A stretch of 62,754 nt of DNA from Spirogloea muscicola (lineage: Eukaryota; Streptophyta; Zygnematophyceae; Spirogloeales; Spirogloeaceae). A program made the position numbers and the translations under genes. Positions 33,303 to 43,700 of the stretch are shown here, piece by piece (position 1 is the first letter of the stretch; every line of letters begins with the position of its first letter). The notes under the pieces are model-generated. The model was not told the origin of the DNA. It saw only the letters and a list, made by a program, of their open reading frames with translations, and did not search any database. The stretch covers positions 1-62,754 of the forward strand of contig WELB01000330.1 of assembly GCA_009602725.1 (NCBI GenBank). Direction: 5' to 3'.

Positions 33303-36300
33303 CAAGTTGCCCCCACTCACATCATCACTCTGGAAAAAAAGGGTCAACAGGACGTTTGCCAGTGACTATCTCCAGAAGCATGATCCCAAAACTGAAGACA
33401 TTGCTGCGTTCAGTCAATTGGCCCAGCTCAGCGTAGTCTGGAGCTAAATATCCAATCGTGCCCTGCAGATGTGCATCATGAAGTTGTATTTACGAGCTGC
33501 AGGAAAGATGACTCGTTGTAATTGCGAGGGTCTGAGGTGCCGTGACCAGCAGGAGGCAACACATCTAATGAGCAGCTCATCCTTTTGCATGATGCCAGAG
33601 AGGCCTATGACAGCACACATAGAAGTTTGAGTGCTTGGACAAATCACCTGCAGCCATGGTTGATGCGTGTGTGTCATGCTTCTGCAGGATTCGTGCAAGC
33701 ACAAAATCTGCCAAATACCCTTGACCATGCTCTTTCAATAAGATTTTGCTTGGCTTTACGTCCCTATGTACCACCCGACTACTGCAGTCATGATACAGGT
33801 ACTTCAGCCCAACCGCCGCACCCAGCATGACCTTCACCCGTGCAGACCAGTGATCAAATCCCTCTGGCTTTGAAGGCACGCCCATTCCCCCGTGCACCAT
33901 TTGTTCAAGATCCCGCCAGGCAAGAATGGATAGATGAGCAGCATGTTCATGTTGCTGTCCTTTGGAATGTACCAGCCCCGTAGCTTGACCAAATTGCGGT
34001 GATGAATGCATCTCAGTATCTCCACCTCAGCTTGCACCTCTCTCAGACCTTGCTTTCTGTCTGGCGCTAGCCTCTTCACTGAATACTTTTGCCCGTCCTT
34101 CATCTGCGCACTGCTCAGCAATACCGTAATCTCAGTAGCTTGACGACTTTGCGGATCGTAGAACATGGAAGAGACCGGGACAACAAGCACCATAAAAGAA
34201 AACCACCTGCAAGCAGGGCGGGCGTGATGATAAGCTTCAATCAACAGTTTTACGTCCGTCATGTCTGTACCTATATTTTCTAAAGCCCTCTGTGCTGACT
34301 ATGTGAATACCATTGAAGTTCTCAGTGGCATCCATGAGCTCCTCAGTGGTGAATGGACCTTGAAGTCTATCTTTAGTACTGGACATCTTGGAGCAGAAGC
34401 TCTGAGTGCTTCGCTCCTTGTCTGTCACAGTCTTGTCATTCTTCCGAGCTAAGCAACACAGCAAAGGCAGTCCAAGCAACAGGAGGAAAAGGGTCACAAC
34501 AGCCCCAATAATAATGCCGCCAACTGCCCCCCCAAAAAGGCCTCCAAGATATGACGATTCGTCCTCTGGAGGTGGAAAGGAAGGAGGACTTCCACAGGCC
34601 AGATAAGGGCCGCCGCATAAGTCTGCATTACCAGAGAAGGAGCTGCTGTTGTATTGACCAATACGACCACCAGGGATAGGGCCCACTGAGGTTGGTAATT
34701 AGAGACGTTGAGAGAGTCAATGAGATTGATGTCTGCAAAGGACGCCCGGATGCCGCCATTGAGTTCATTGTTTGAAAGGTGGAGATAGGCAAGATCCAGC
34801 AGATTGCCAATCTCCTCTGGTATGGGCCCACTGAATGAGTTGTTCGCAGCTGATAATACGGTGAGCTTGCTTAAATCTCCAATCTCTGAGGGGAGGCTGC
34901 CTGTAAGGAGATTGTCTGAGAAATTCTTCACTCTGCAGCTTACGACTATTTGCAGGTGCACCTCCTTTCAAGCTGTTGTGACTTGGAAATAAAAAAACTG
35001 CACTGCTCAGCATGCCAAGCCACTCTGGAAATGGGCCAGAGAAAATGTTGTTGTCCATCATCAGCACTTGCAAGTTACTGAAATTGGAGAAGGTCGGCGG
35101 AATGGGTCCACAGAGGTTGTTGCCATCCAACCGGAGCTGTGTGAGCAGCACAAGTCTTGCTAACTGGGACGGCAGTTGACCACTTAACCTGCCAGGAAAT
35201 GTAAGTGAGCCGCTTAGCGACTTGCAGCTTGTCTACAGTCCATGTATCTGCTGACATGTGCCTTCCTTGTCGGAGGAAAGCTAGGCATACAAGGACCACA
35301 TCTAGAAACACAACTACACTACTAGCAACCAAGGGTTTATCCACTCACTCATTGTCTCCAAGGAATACCTCTTGCAAGTACGTAAGCTTGCCCAATCATG
35401 CTGGCAGTGTGCCATTCAAGCTGCTACCAAAGAGCCTCAGTCGTCTCTGTTATAATCATACCTTTGAGGAGATATTCTCAATCTGGGCCCTGATGATAGA
35501 AGAACTGATATGGATATTGCTTGTTACAAGTAGCAGTGATGTATACCTGTTGTTTTGTAAGCTGAGAGTTTGCAGCTGAGTGCACTTTCCGAACTCAGGT
35601 GCAGGGGACCTGACAAACTGCAGCAGTAACCCAAGGACACCCACAGTATAATGTGAGAGTGAGGATGAAAGATGAGCACCACACACATAGCAAAAGGAGC
35701 AAGGGACTATGCAAAAGGCGGCATGAGTTGTGAAGCGTAAAAGAATTTGCAACCAGTAAGGCTGCATTGCAAAGAAGATGAAAGCATTTTCTTCACTTAT
35801 TATGCACCTTCTGTACAGCTACTGTCTAAGAACCGACTGAGAGAAATCAAGAAGCGTAGGCATGCTGACCTATTGCCACCGAGGCGGAGGACGCAAAGGT
35901 ACGGGAGGCTGCCCAGCGCCGCAGGGATGGAGCCCGACAGCACGTTCCCGGTCAGATTCACGTAGCACAGCTGCCAATATTGCCGAGGTTGGATGCCAAC
36001 GGGCCTTCCAGCTGCCCATTGGACAAGTCGAGCCCAACTACTCGCCTGCAGGTAGACAATAGTGGCCAGTGGTGGAGGAAGCTGAGCTTGATTGACTCTT
36101 GGGAATGATGCTCCCCCTTGCAATGAGCTAACAACAACGCTGCTGTTTCAGAAGCCCTCCGATATGCAGCCACTGCCGCAGGTTCTGGCGAGAGGCCGCA
36201 GAGGAGGCGAGCCCTTCAGGGCCACAACCTTGCCACCGGCTGCCGCCGGGACCCCAATGCTTGTGGTGCCTTGACATGTCGCAGCAACCGGCTAGTGAAG

Positions 36301-36913
36301 GGCAGGGCTCGAGACAAAGCTCTTGCCTGGAGCCGCCGGGCGTGGTGGCGTTGCATGCAACACCAAGCCAGCCGCATGGGGTAAGGTCAGTGGGTCCCAC
36401 ACTGTGAGAGCCGATAATAGGTTGTGATGCCGGCCTTGAATGCCAACAGCGCGGCCTTGTCAGAGCTGCGGGACGGAGGAGCGATGGCAGTTAGCGGGCG
36501 GGGCAATACGGAGGCCACGCAGAGTGACGCTGGAGTGCATGCCGCCCCAGGAGCGGAGGTGGGTAATGTGGCAAAATATACGGAGAGGACGGGCAGGCGC
36601 AACGTGCCCGCGGCTCAGGTCTGGCACCGCTGTGGTAGTCCGGAAACCCACTAGACTAGACCAGACCAGACCTTCTGGAAAAAAGAAAGGCTCTTACAGT
36701 AGGGGGCGATGGCTGTGATCGGCCAGCCCAGACAGAATAATGTACAACGAAGTCTGCAGGGGCCAGAAAAGTCGCACACAGCGACTCAAGTGGCCACAAG
36801 TGGAAAGGAGGAGGACGGGCGGCTCACTCAAGGTCGCCGGCGGCGGAGGCGAAGCAACCGAGCTGCGCAACGGCGACGAGCGCCGCGGCTGCGCTGGTCA
36901 GAACGGCTGCCAT
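33303..36913 (-). pseudogene. LRR-RLK pseudogene RLK-B
   Basis: Exons on the minus strand: 36913-36828 (signal peptide MAAVLTSAAAALVAVAQLG), 36465-36327 (LRRNT, frameshifted; GC donor), 36045-35870 (176 nt where paralogs have 177), 35617-35547 (71 nt, one short), 35420-35349 (72 nt with TGA at 35396-35398), 35188-34271 (LRRs, membrane span, degenerate glycine loop STEGFRKY), 34110-33648 (kinase) and about 33462-33303 (truncated). HRDVKPSN reads HRDVKPSK and DFG reads DFV. The C-terminus is lost to a non-LTR insertion. With at least five frame lesions and a broken kinase it is a pseudogene of the RLK-A/D family with only two single-LRR exons. Confidence 0.85.
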
Positions 36914-37035
36914 GCTCAGACGAGCGCGACCTTGTGGCCGGTGCCAGAGCCAGCGTCTCGGCGGCGCGGCAGAGGCGGCGGCAGCTGCGCAGGTGGCGGC
37001 GCGCGAGGTGTCAATCTCACTGAGGAGCCTCAAAA
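36914..37035 (-). promoter_or_regulatory. Conserved 5' leader upstream of RLK-B
   Basis: The ~120 bases before the RLK-B start match the bases before the orphan first exon at 54685: ACACCTCGCGCGCCGC, CCGAGACGCTGGCTCTGGCA and GTCTGAGC directly before ATG. Conservation of the leader suggests a duplicated 5' UTR or core promoter. I see no clear TATA box. Confidence 0.5.
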
Positions 37036-37039
37036 GTCA

Positions 37040-37533
37040 GAAAAGAAATTGGGTAGAGGAAAGAATATGCGCCCTTCTTTTAAAGCAAGAAAGATTGAAA
37101 GTGGCTCGCCCAAAGGAGAGGTGCTCGTCCACATAGAAGAGGGGCTGGCAAGGGGCTGGCAAGGGGGCAAGGGCTGTGAACAGCCAGCTCAAAGGTCTGT
37201 GCAAGGCCTGGGAGAAATGGCGCGCCCTGAGAGAAGAGGGGCTGGCCAAGCCAGACACGAGACGACGCAAAGGAAAGCTCAGTAGCCACGGGTAAGCAGA
37301 GGCAAGTCCGCAGCCGGGAAAGAGGCACTCCGCCTAGACCCGGAGGCAGCAGCCATAGCGCGGCCTGCTCGCGTGCGGACGGCATGAGCCAGGGAGCGCC
37401 GCATGCGGAATACCTGCGCCGACGGAGCCGGCAGCGTTGAAGCCGGGCACCTCCCCCTAGCTGACCCGGTCAACGGTCGATGGCCTGACGGGCAAGCCGC
37501 TGAAGAAGATCCAGCCAGCGACTGCCTATTCAC
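37040..37533 (-). pseudogene. Non-LTR C-terminus and stacked tails
   Basis: The minus-strand relic VFRMRRSLAHAVRTRAGRAM through DLPLLTRGY ends at 37279. It is followed by tails at 37235-37262 (GGCTTGGCCAGCC hairpin) and 37130-37200. Its upstream end abuts the plus-strand fragment beginning at about 37527. Confidence 0.6.
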
Positions 37534-37830
37534 AACCTCCTTCGCGATGCCCTGGCGGATTTGATGCTCGACGCTGGTTACCGCGCAGTCGTGGAAGTCA
37601 ACAACATCATGTCTACCAATCGCGAATCCCCAGGGACGTCATCACCGCCGCAACATTGACATTGTGGGCGTGCAATCTGGTGGAGGACCACGGGCCTTGG
37701 TGGATGTCGTCGTTGTGAGGCTTCGGCACCTCTTTCTTTGGCTTTGGACACTGTCCATTATTTTTGAGCTGGCTTTGCCAGCCCTCTTCTCTATGGGCGC
37801 GCACTTCCTCTATAAAGGTTGGCTTGAGAT
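37527..37830 (+). pseudogene. Non-LTR endonuclease fragment with hairpin tail
   Basis: The plus strand encodes HNLLRDALADLMLDAGYRAV and, after a frameshift, RRNIDIVGVQSGGGPRALVD with VVVV. This aligns with the start of the endonuclease domain in intact copies. It then jumps to a 3' tail at 37745-37815 (GAGCTGGCTTTGCCAGCCC). It is an internally deleted copy. Confidence 0.6.
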
Positions 37831-37914
37831 ATTTCGTCGGTGGCTTATCTGCTGTCGATCTGACTAGGCATGGTGAGGTGGCTGCATACGTGGAAATCTG
37901 AGGCACGTCACCTT

Positions 37915-38165
37915 TTACAATAGTGTGAACCAGGATTCGCAAACACGGCACCGCCTCTGGCTCTGGCCAGGGGACCCGCTACCCGGAGACTAGTTTCTCT
38001 GACCCGGGGCTGCTCGATAGAGGATATTGAGCACCCAGTGGCCACTTGAGTGGCTTTGTGCAATAAAGGCTTTTCTGGCCCCAACGATTCACTCATTAGA
38101 TTTCTGGGCTGGCCAATCCCAGCCATCGCCCTCCACTGGAAGAGTCTTCCTTTGAGGTTACTGAG
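37915..38165 (+). pseudogene. Non-LTR C-terminus with variant tail
   Basis: CGCCTCTGGCTCTGGCCAGG (37952 onward) is the AASGSGQG-coding block of the C-terminus. It is followed by a short 3' UTR and the tail GGGCTGGCCAATCCCAGCC at about 38108, of the variety that continues with ATCGCCCTCCACTGGAAG. Confidence 0.5.
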
Positions 38166-38269
38166 TGCCTCGTGGCTACTTGACTCCCTGTGCTTTGACC
38201 TTTTCTCTGGCCCCCTCGAACTTTATTGTTTTTTTTTGGGCTGGCCTCTCACACCCACCGCCCCTACTG

Positions 38270-38522
38270 GAACCATCTTTTCTCTCTTTCTTTCTCTCCA
38301 TGCCGCCTACTCTCGCTTCTAGGGCTTAGGGCGCAGGGTTGAGGGTCGAAGTGCTCAGGATCTGAGGTGCGGAGGGCTTAGGGCTTAGGGTTCTGCCTGC
38401 GACTCAAGGTCAGCGTTCCCAGCACGCCAAGTACAATGTCGTGTGCTAGAAGATCCAAAGCCATAACAAGTCCGCATCCCTTGCTGTATCTAAGCAATGC
38501 TCTAATAGCACGTCTTAGCATG
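38270..38522 (+). repeat. Telomere-like dispersed repeat, copy 1
   Basis: A ~250-bp unit containing GGGCTTAGGGCTTAGGGTT, preceded by TTTCTCTCCATGCCGCC and followed by TGCCTGCGACT...TGTCGTGTGCT...GCTCTAATAGCACGTCTTA. The reverse complement lies at 46828-47095. The TTAGGG-like runs resemble degenerate plant-type telomere repeat but are embedded in a longer unit that ends next to a non-LTR tail in both copies. Confidence 0.75.
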
Positions 38523-38573
38523 GTTACACATTTTCGGCGGGCTTGACCGGCTCTACAGCCAGCTCGAAAAGAT

Positions 38574-38995
38574 TTGACAAGGTCCGAAGGGGCTCTTTTG
38601 GTGTATGACGCCCTATATGTGCCAGACGAGACCTTCCGCACGACCGTCCATCGCCTCCTGGAACTTCTCCCGCCCTGTCTTCAAGGAGTGCTGCAGTGCG
38701 CGTGCGGACAACGGACGACGGATGAACCGGAGCTGGCGGCACACGTCCTCCGCTGTGCAGATGGAGGGCAAGCAAATGGCTCCCCATGACCTCCTCAGGT
38801 TTGCCATATTCGGCAGATTCCTGGAGGCAGGTCACGGTCACTCGCCACGGAGGCGCCACATCGGGCGCTGACTAGGGCGCCTCTTGCCCCCGTTGAGGAG
38901 GAAGAACGCGCCGTTTGCACATCTGGCGCCGACTAGGACGCCTTTAACCCCCGTTAAGGAAGAAACGGCGCCGTGTGCCACGAGGGTGGTCAAGT
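38574..38995 (+). pseudogene. Non-LTR cysteine/histidine fragment plus a GC-rich palindromic relic
   Basis: Bases 38574-38790 encode VPDETFRTTVHRLLELLPPC, LQCACGQ and ELAAHVLRCADGG, the region before the endonuclease. From about 38830 the sequence CGCCACGGAGGCGCCACATCG is shared with the inverted repeat at 61640 and 61790. It is followed by two diverged GGCGC...GACTAGG(A/G)CGCC units. Confidence 0.6.
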
Positions 38996-38999
38996 TCCC

Positions 39000-39415
39000 G
39001 GCCCTTGCTGAGCGTTCCCTGGCTGATGTCTTAGCCCCAGTCCTTCGTACTCCGGCTCCTTCAGACCTTGTCCATTTCTTTGGGCTGGCCTTTCCCAGCC
39101 ACCAGTCAATCTGGCCGCGCTTCCTTCCTCACGAGGAGGTGCCGAGTTTTCGACCACCCGCCCTCCCCCTCGGCCCGCCTCGGCCTCCGTGGCGGCGACC
39201 TCCCCCTTCCCTCGCTGCTGCCTCTGGCTCTGGCCAGGGGACCCACTTCCAGGAGCCCAGCATCTCTGATCTGCGGCTGCTTAGCAGGGGTTACTGAGTG
39301 TCTCGTAGCAGCTTTGTTTCTGTTACTTAGCGCTTCCGTGCTCGTACTCGTACTCTGTTCATTCTTTTTCGGGCTGGTTGTTCCAGCCCCTATTCTCAAT
39401 GGGCGAGCACTTTCT
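39000..39415 (+). pseudogene. Stacked non-LTR tails and C-terminus
   Basis: A tail of the TTTCCCAGCCACCAGTCAAT variety lies at 39070-39120. The C-terminal coding relic AAASGSGQGTHF to LRLLSRGY stops near 39297. Its 3' UTR (TGCTTAGCGCTT-like, CGTACTCTGTTCATTC) leads into the hairpin GGGCTGGTTGTTCCAGCCC at 39372-39390 and ends GGGCGAGCACTTTC. This copy shows the complete order stop codon, 3' UTR, hairpin, end. Confidence 0.7.
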
Positions 39416-40345
39416 CCCCCTTGCCCCGGTGGTGGTCAGCACGCGTGTAGCCAACCGACCAAGTGTAGAGTGGCCCTAGGTAGTTCTAGGTAGCAGCAAT
39501 TGTCAACAGTGTCCAGCAGTGACTGCCCCATCACATAAAAATAAAAGCGCGGCCCGATTGACGGCCATAAGAAACGGTAGACTTACATTGCAGTGGGAAG
39601 CGCGGCCAGATTGACTGGTGGCTGGAAAAGGCCAGCCCAAAGGAATGGACAAGGTCTGAGGGAGCCTGAGTGCAAACGACTAGGACTAAGACATCAGCCA
39701 GGGAACGCTCAGTAACCTAACCTCTAGTCAGGAGATGCAAGGCCGAGTAGCTAGCTGGCGGAAAGACGTCGCCCTGACGGAAGCCGGAGGCCGCCGCCAA
39801 AGCTCGGCCTGCGCGCAAGTGAACCGCGAAGGCAAGGGACCGCTGCATCAAGACGGCCAAACGCATACGGAAGACTTGAGCGAGGGACCCGGCGACGTTG
39901 AAGCCGGGATCCACCCACTGCAGCCCCAGTCAATTTGGCCGCGCTTCTTCTTCTAGCACTGTGGGTGGATCTCCCCGGGTCATCGGCCGCGGAAAAGAAC
40001 CGCCGGGGACGCAAATGTCAACTGTAGCTGCTTTGTTTCTGTGTGCTTGTTTTTCTTAGCGCTTTTCCTGGCCCCCTCCTCGTACTGGGTTACTGAGCGT
40101 TACATTGTCCATTCTTTTTGGGTTGGCTTTGCCAGCCCCTCTTCTCAATGGGCGAGCACCTTCTCCCTGGCTGATGTCTCAGTCCTAGTCGTTCGCACTC
40201 AGGCTCCCTCAGACCTTGTCCATTCTTTTGGGCTGGCCTTTCCCAGCCACCAGTCAATCTGGCCGCGCTTTCTTTCGTACTCTGTTCATTCTTTTGGGCT
40301 GGCTTTTCCAGCCCCTATTCTCAATGGGCGGGCACTTCTTCCTCG
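39416..40345. repeat. Non-LTR termini and tails in both orientations
   Basis: Minus-strand C-terminus at 39717-39914 (VFRMRLAVLMQRS to LHLLTRG) with a tail at 39618-39660. Plus-strand tails at 40105-40165, 40215-40265 and 40280-40340. The remaining bases show no gene. Confidence 0.65.
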
Positions 40346-40762
40346 CAATGTCAACGGGGGGTCTCGACGGCGAGCCCCACGGCCCGGCGCGCCGGTTGCC
40401 TGCCTGCCCGTACTGATCAAGTCCTGAGTGTCCGACGGCGTGGCGGCCGTGGCGGCGGGAGGGCGCTGCCGCGCCGGCGATGGCCGGGGCCGCCGGGGCC
40501 CGCCGNGCAGGGCCCCGCAGGCCTGCGACGGGCACGTCCGGCGGCGGCGCGCCGCCAGCGCCACGACATGGCAATGACGCACATGGCCGCACTCGCTGCG
40601 CGGCGCTCTGCCGGCCAGTAGCCACGGCCTCGCAGTCCGAGTCGTTCGTCTCAGCCGGCTCTCGCCGGCCGGCTCTGGAGCGCAGCGGGCCTGACGTTGC
40701 CCCTCCTCCTCCTCTGGCCTCTCTCTCGCGCCTTCTGGGACTGCTGCCCCGCCTCCCGGCAG
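40346..40762 (+). other. GC-rich 5' region of the SERK-like gene with an ambiguous base
   Basis: Very GC-rich, palindrome-prone sequence with an N at 40505. It should hold the first exon and promoter. ATG codons occur (about 40479, 40568, 40582), but none gives a convincing signal peptide followed by a donor, so no start is called. Confidence 0.4.
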
Positions 40763-43700
40763 TGGAAGCGCTGATCCGCGTGAAGCAGCAGCTCGTGGAC
40801 CCCGGCCAGAAGCTCGACAGCTGGGACGACTCCCTCTCCAACCCCTGCAGTTGGTACCACGTCACCTGCTCCAGCGACGACCTCGTCACGCGCCTGTCAG
40901 TCCCCTTCGCTCTGCCGAGCCCCCCACCTTAGGTAAGAGTGGTGATTATGTAAATTGCTCCAGAAAAGAGGGAATTCCTGGTAAGTGTAATAGCTATCCT
41001 CCCCCCCTGGCAATCATCAGCCTGCGGCTGGATGTTGGCTCCCGTCCCCGACGCATGTCCTCCTCGTCAATGTCGTCTGTAGCATCTGCAAAGGCTTACT
41101 TGGCTTCTGCCAGGCCAATCAGAGGTACTATTTGACTGGTCGTTACCATCCCCCTGCACTCTGGCCGCGGGAGCAGTATGAGACGATGTTCTTGTTGTGT
41201 TGGCCATATGATGGCGGTGCAGAGACTTGTCTAAGTCAGACCTCTCTGGCACATTGGATCCTAGCATCGGCATGCTGCCCCAGCTGCAGTACCTGTAAGT
41301 TCTGACTCCTGTCCTTCGACTTCAGTGCATGTCCAAAGCGTGTCAGGCTCTCTGTCCAATGTCCACATTGCGTGCGAGGTTGCGGATGCATGTGCTCCAC
41401 CACGGAAGCATAAGAGTTGACTGCAATGTCCATATTGACTTCCTGGTGGCATTTGACCAAATGTGCAGGCTCCTATACAACAACTCTCTTCGCGGGCCCC
41501 TGGTGCTTGCATGCATGCCTTGGCTTGAGCCAACCTTTGCATAGTGTTGTCTTGGGGCATTGCCTAGGACATTTGACTCGCCTCTTCATCGGCACGATAT
41601 TACGCAATCATAGACTTTAGCATGTAGTCAAGTTCTCACCTAGACAGACTCTTACTTTAGGGTCACGATGTGATAGCCACTGCATAGCAGTAGGAAACTG
41701 CAGGCGCTGCCAATATGTATGTCTGTAACTGTGTTGTCAGTTGCACATCGATCATTGACTGTGAGTTATCTCGATGCAGCCATCGGAGCTCGGCAACCTG
41801 ACCAACTTGATCAGCCTTGAGGCCGAGGAGAATATGTTCACGGGCTCTATACCTGCCAGCCTCGGCCAGCTCCGAGGGCTCGAGTCCCTGTGAGTCAGCT
41901 GAATGCCACAATACATAGTTTTCAGCTCTACTGGCATGGTTGTCTCCACTAATGGCATGGTGGGGTGGGGGGTATGGGAAGGGGGGTGTGAGGTGGGCGG
42001 GGGGGGTGGTAGGTGCTTGGTTATCGTGGTGGATGACTTCCACATTGCTGTCAAGCTAAAGTTACTGAACCTAGCGGTCAAACAACCTGTTCTGGTACAG
42101 GAAGCTGGACCACAACAATCTCTCCGGGTCCATCCCCACATCTCTAAACAATTTGCCGCTCCAAGTCTTGTAAGTCGTAGTTGACGTCTCCCTGCACACC
42201 TCCTTGCTTGCATCTGCTGCCGCTCTCTATCTTTTCCGAGCTGGCTGCTGGGAACCACGGTTGACATCGGCCATTTAAGGCTTGTTATTCTTGCAGCAGG
42301 GAGACTGTGCATATTGGCAATGTATCGTCAGTCCCTCAATTTGCTGGAGGTTGGGTGCAGAAACCTAACTTACAACAACTTGTCGGGACCTGTACCAACA
42401 AATGGGACACTTGGCACTTTTGGTACTCTTCCGTGAGTCTGAAGCCTGCCCTTTACTGCACCTCAGAATAAGCCAAAACCTCAGCAGCTTTACGTGCAAT
42501 CCAATTTGAGGCTTGTTGTATTGAGCAGCTATCTGAAGAGCTTATGTTTTGAGAGCTTGACAATTCACACTCTGCACTTTGCACTTTCTCTGTGCCTGCT
42601 TCTATCATCTACCATACTTGCAGAGAGTGTTCCTCAGTGCCGCTTTCCTTGGTCCCTCAATGGCTATCTGATGTCCAGGTTTGTCGGGAATCCAAACTTG
42701 TGCCGTGGCTCGATTGGGCTCCAGCTTTGCCCAGGCGAGATGCTTTCACCTCCTCCTCCAACTGGAGCACCTCCAACTGCAGCCCCATCTCCTGCACCAG
42801 CATCCTCAGGTACCAGTGGTCACAACTTCTCCGCCTCCTGAAAGCTGCCCTGCAGAGCTTGTTTCCTCAGTGGAAGGGAAGCTTATGGATAGTGCGGAGA
42901 GGCCTGCAACGGGTTTGGTGAGAGTGTTGTATACTTTGAACCCTGGCATCAAGCTGGGTTAAACTGGCATTGCTGGTCAAGATCAGTGCCTATCAAGCAT
43001 GGCGCTGGAGGGTGTCGTACTGACACGAGGAAGAGTGCTTGTCCGTAGGAGGTGGCAGTGGAAGCATCGGTGCAATTGTTGGTGCTGTGGTTGGCGTGAT
43101 TGCGGCAGCCATTGGCCTTTCAGTCCTTGTCTACTGCTACATGCGGAAGCGCAAGCCTCCCCTAGAGGAAGATATTGTATATGAGTACTTTGGTATGCAG
43201 ACAATGCAGTGCTCTATGATGTAAACTTTGAGCTTGGTTTCTATCTCTCAGAAGCTGAACCTTGTTGAAGCGGTCAACACATGCAAGTGTAGAGGACTCT
43301 TTGAGCACTTGATTGGAAATCTGACCATGACTTTATCACGATTGCAGACAAAGATCCTGATACTCACCTCGGACAGCTCAAGCGTTATGCTTTCAAGGAC
43401 CTGTATGCTGCATGTAACGCCTTTGACGAGAAAAATGTGCTGGGAAAGGGGGGATTCGGCAAGGTGTACAAGGGCAAGCTAGACAACGGCACACTTGTTG
43501 CTGTTAAACGACTCAAGGTGCGACTTGAGTTTATGGCTTATCCCACTCCATTTGAGAGCAGATATAGCTGCAGATAGTCACTTATCTATCTTTCAGTTGA
43601 GTTTGTTTGAGTTTGATAATGTCCGCTGCCTAGCCAGCCACTAGGTGCTCTGCTTGTGCAGGAGTTCGCTATGACGAACTCGTGATGTTTCCTCATTGTA

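Noticed and set aside
38320-38395. Genuine telomere or chromosome end
   Set aside because: TTAGGG-like runs are few, degenerate and embedded in a 250-bp unit that also occurs 8 kb away in opposite orientation.
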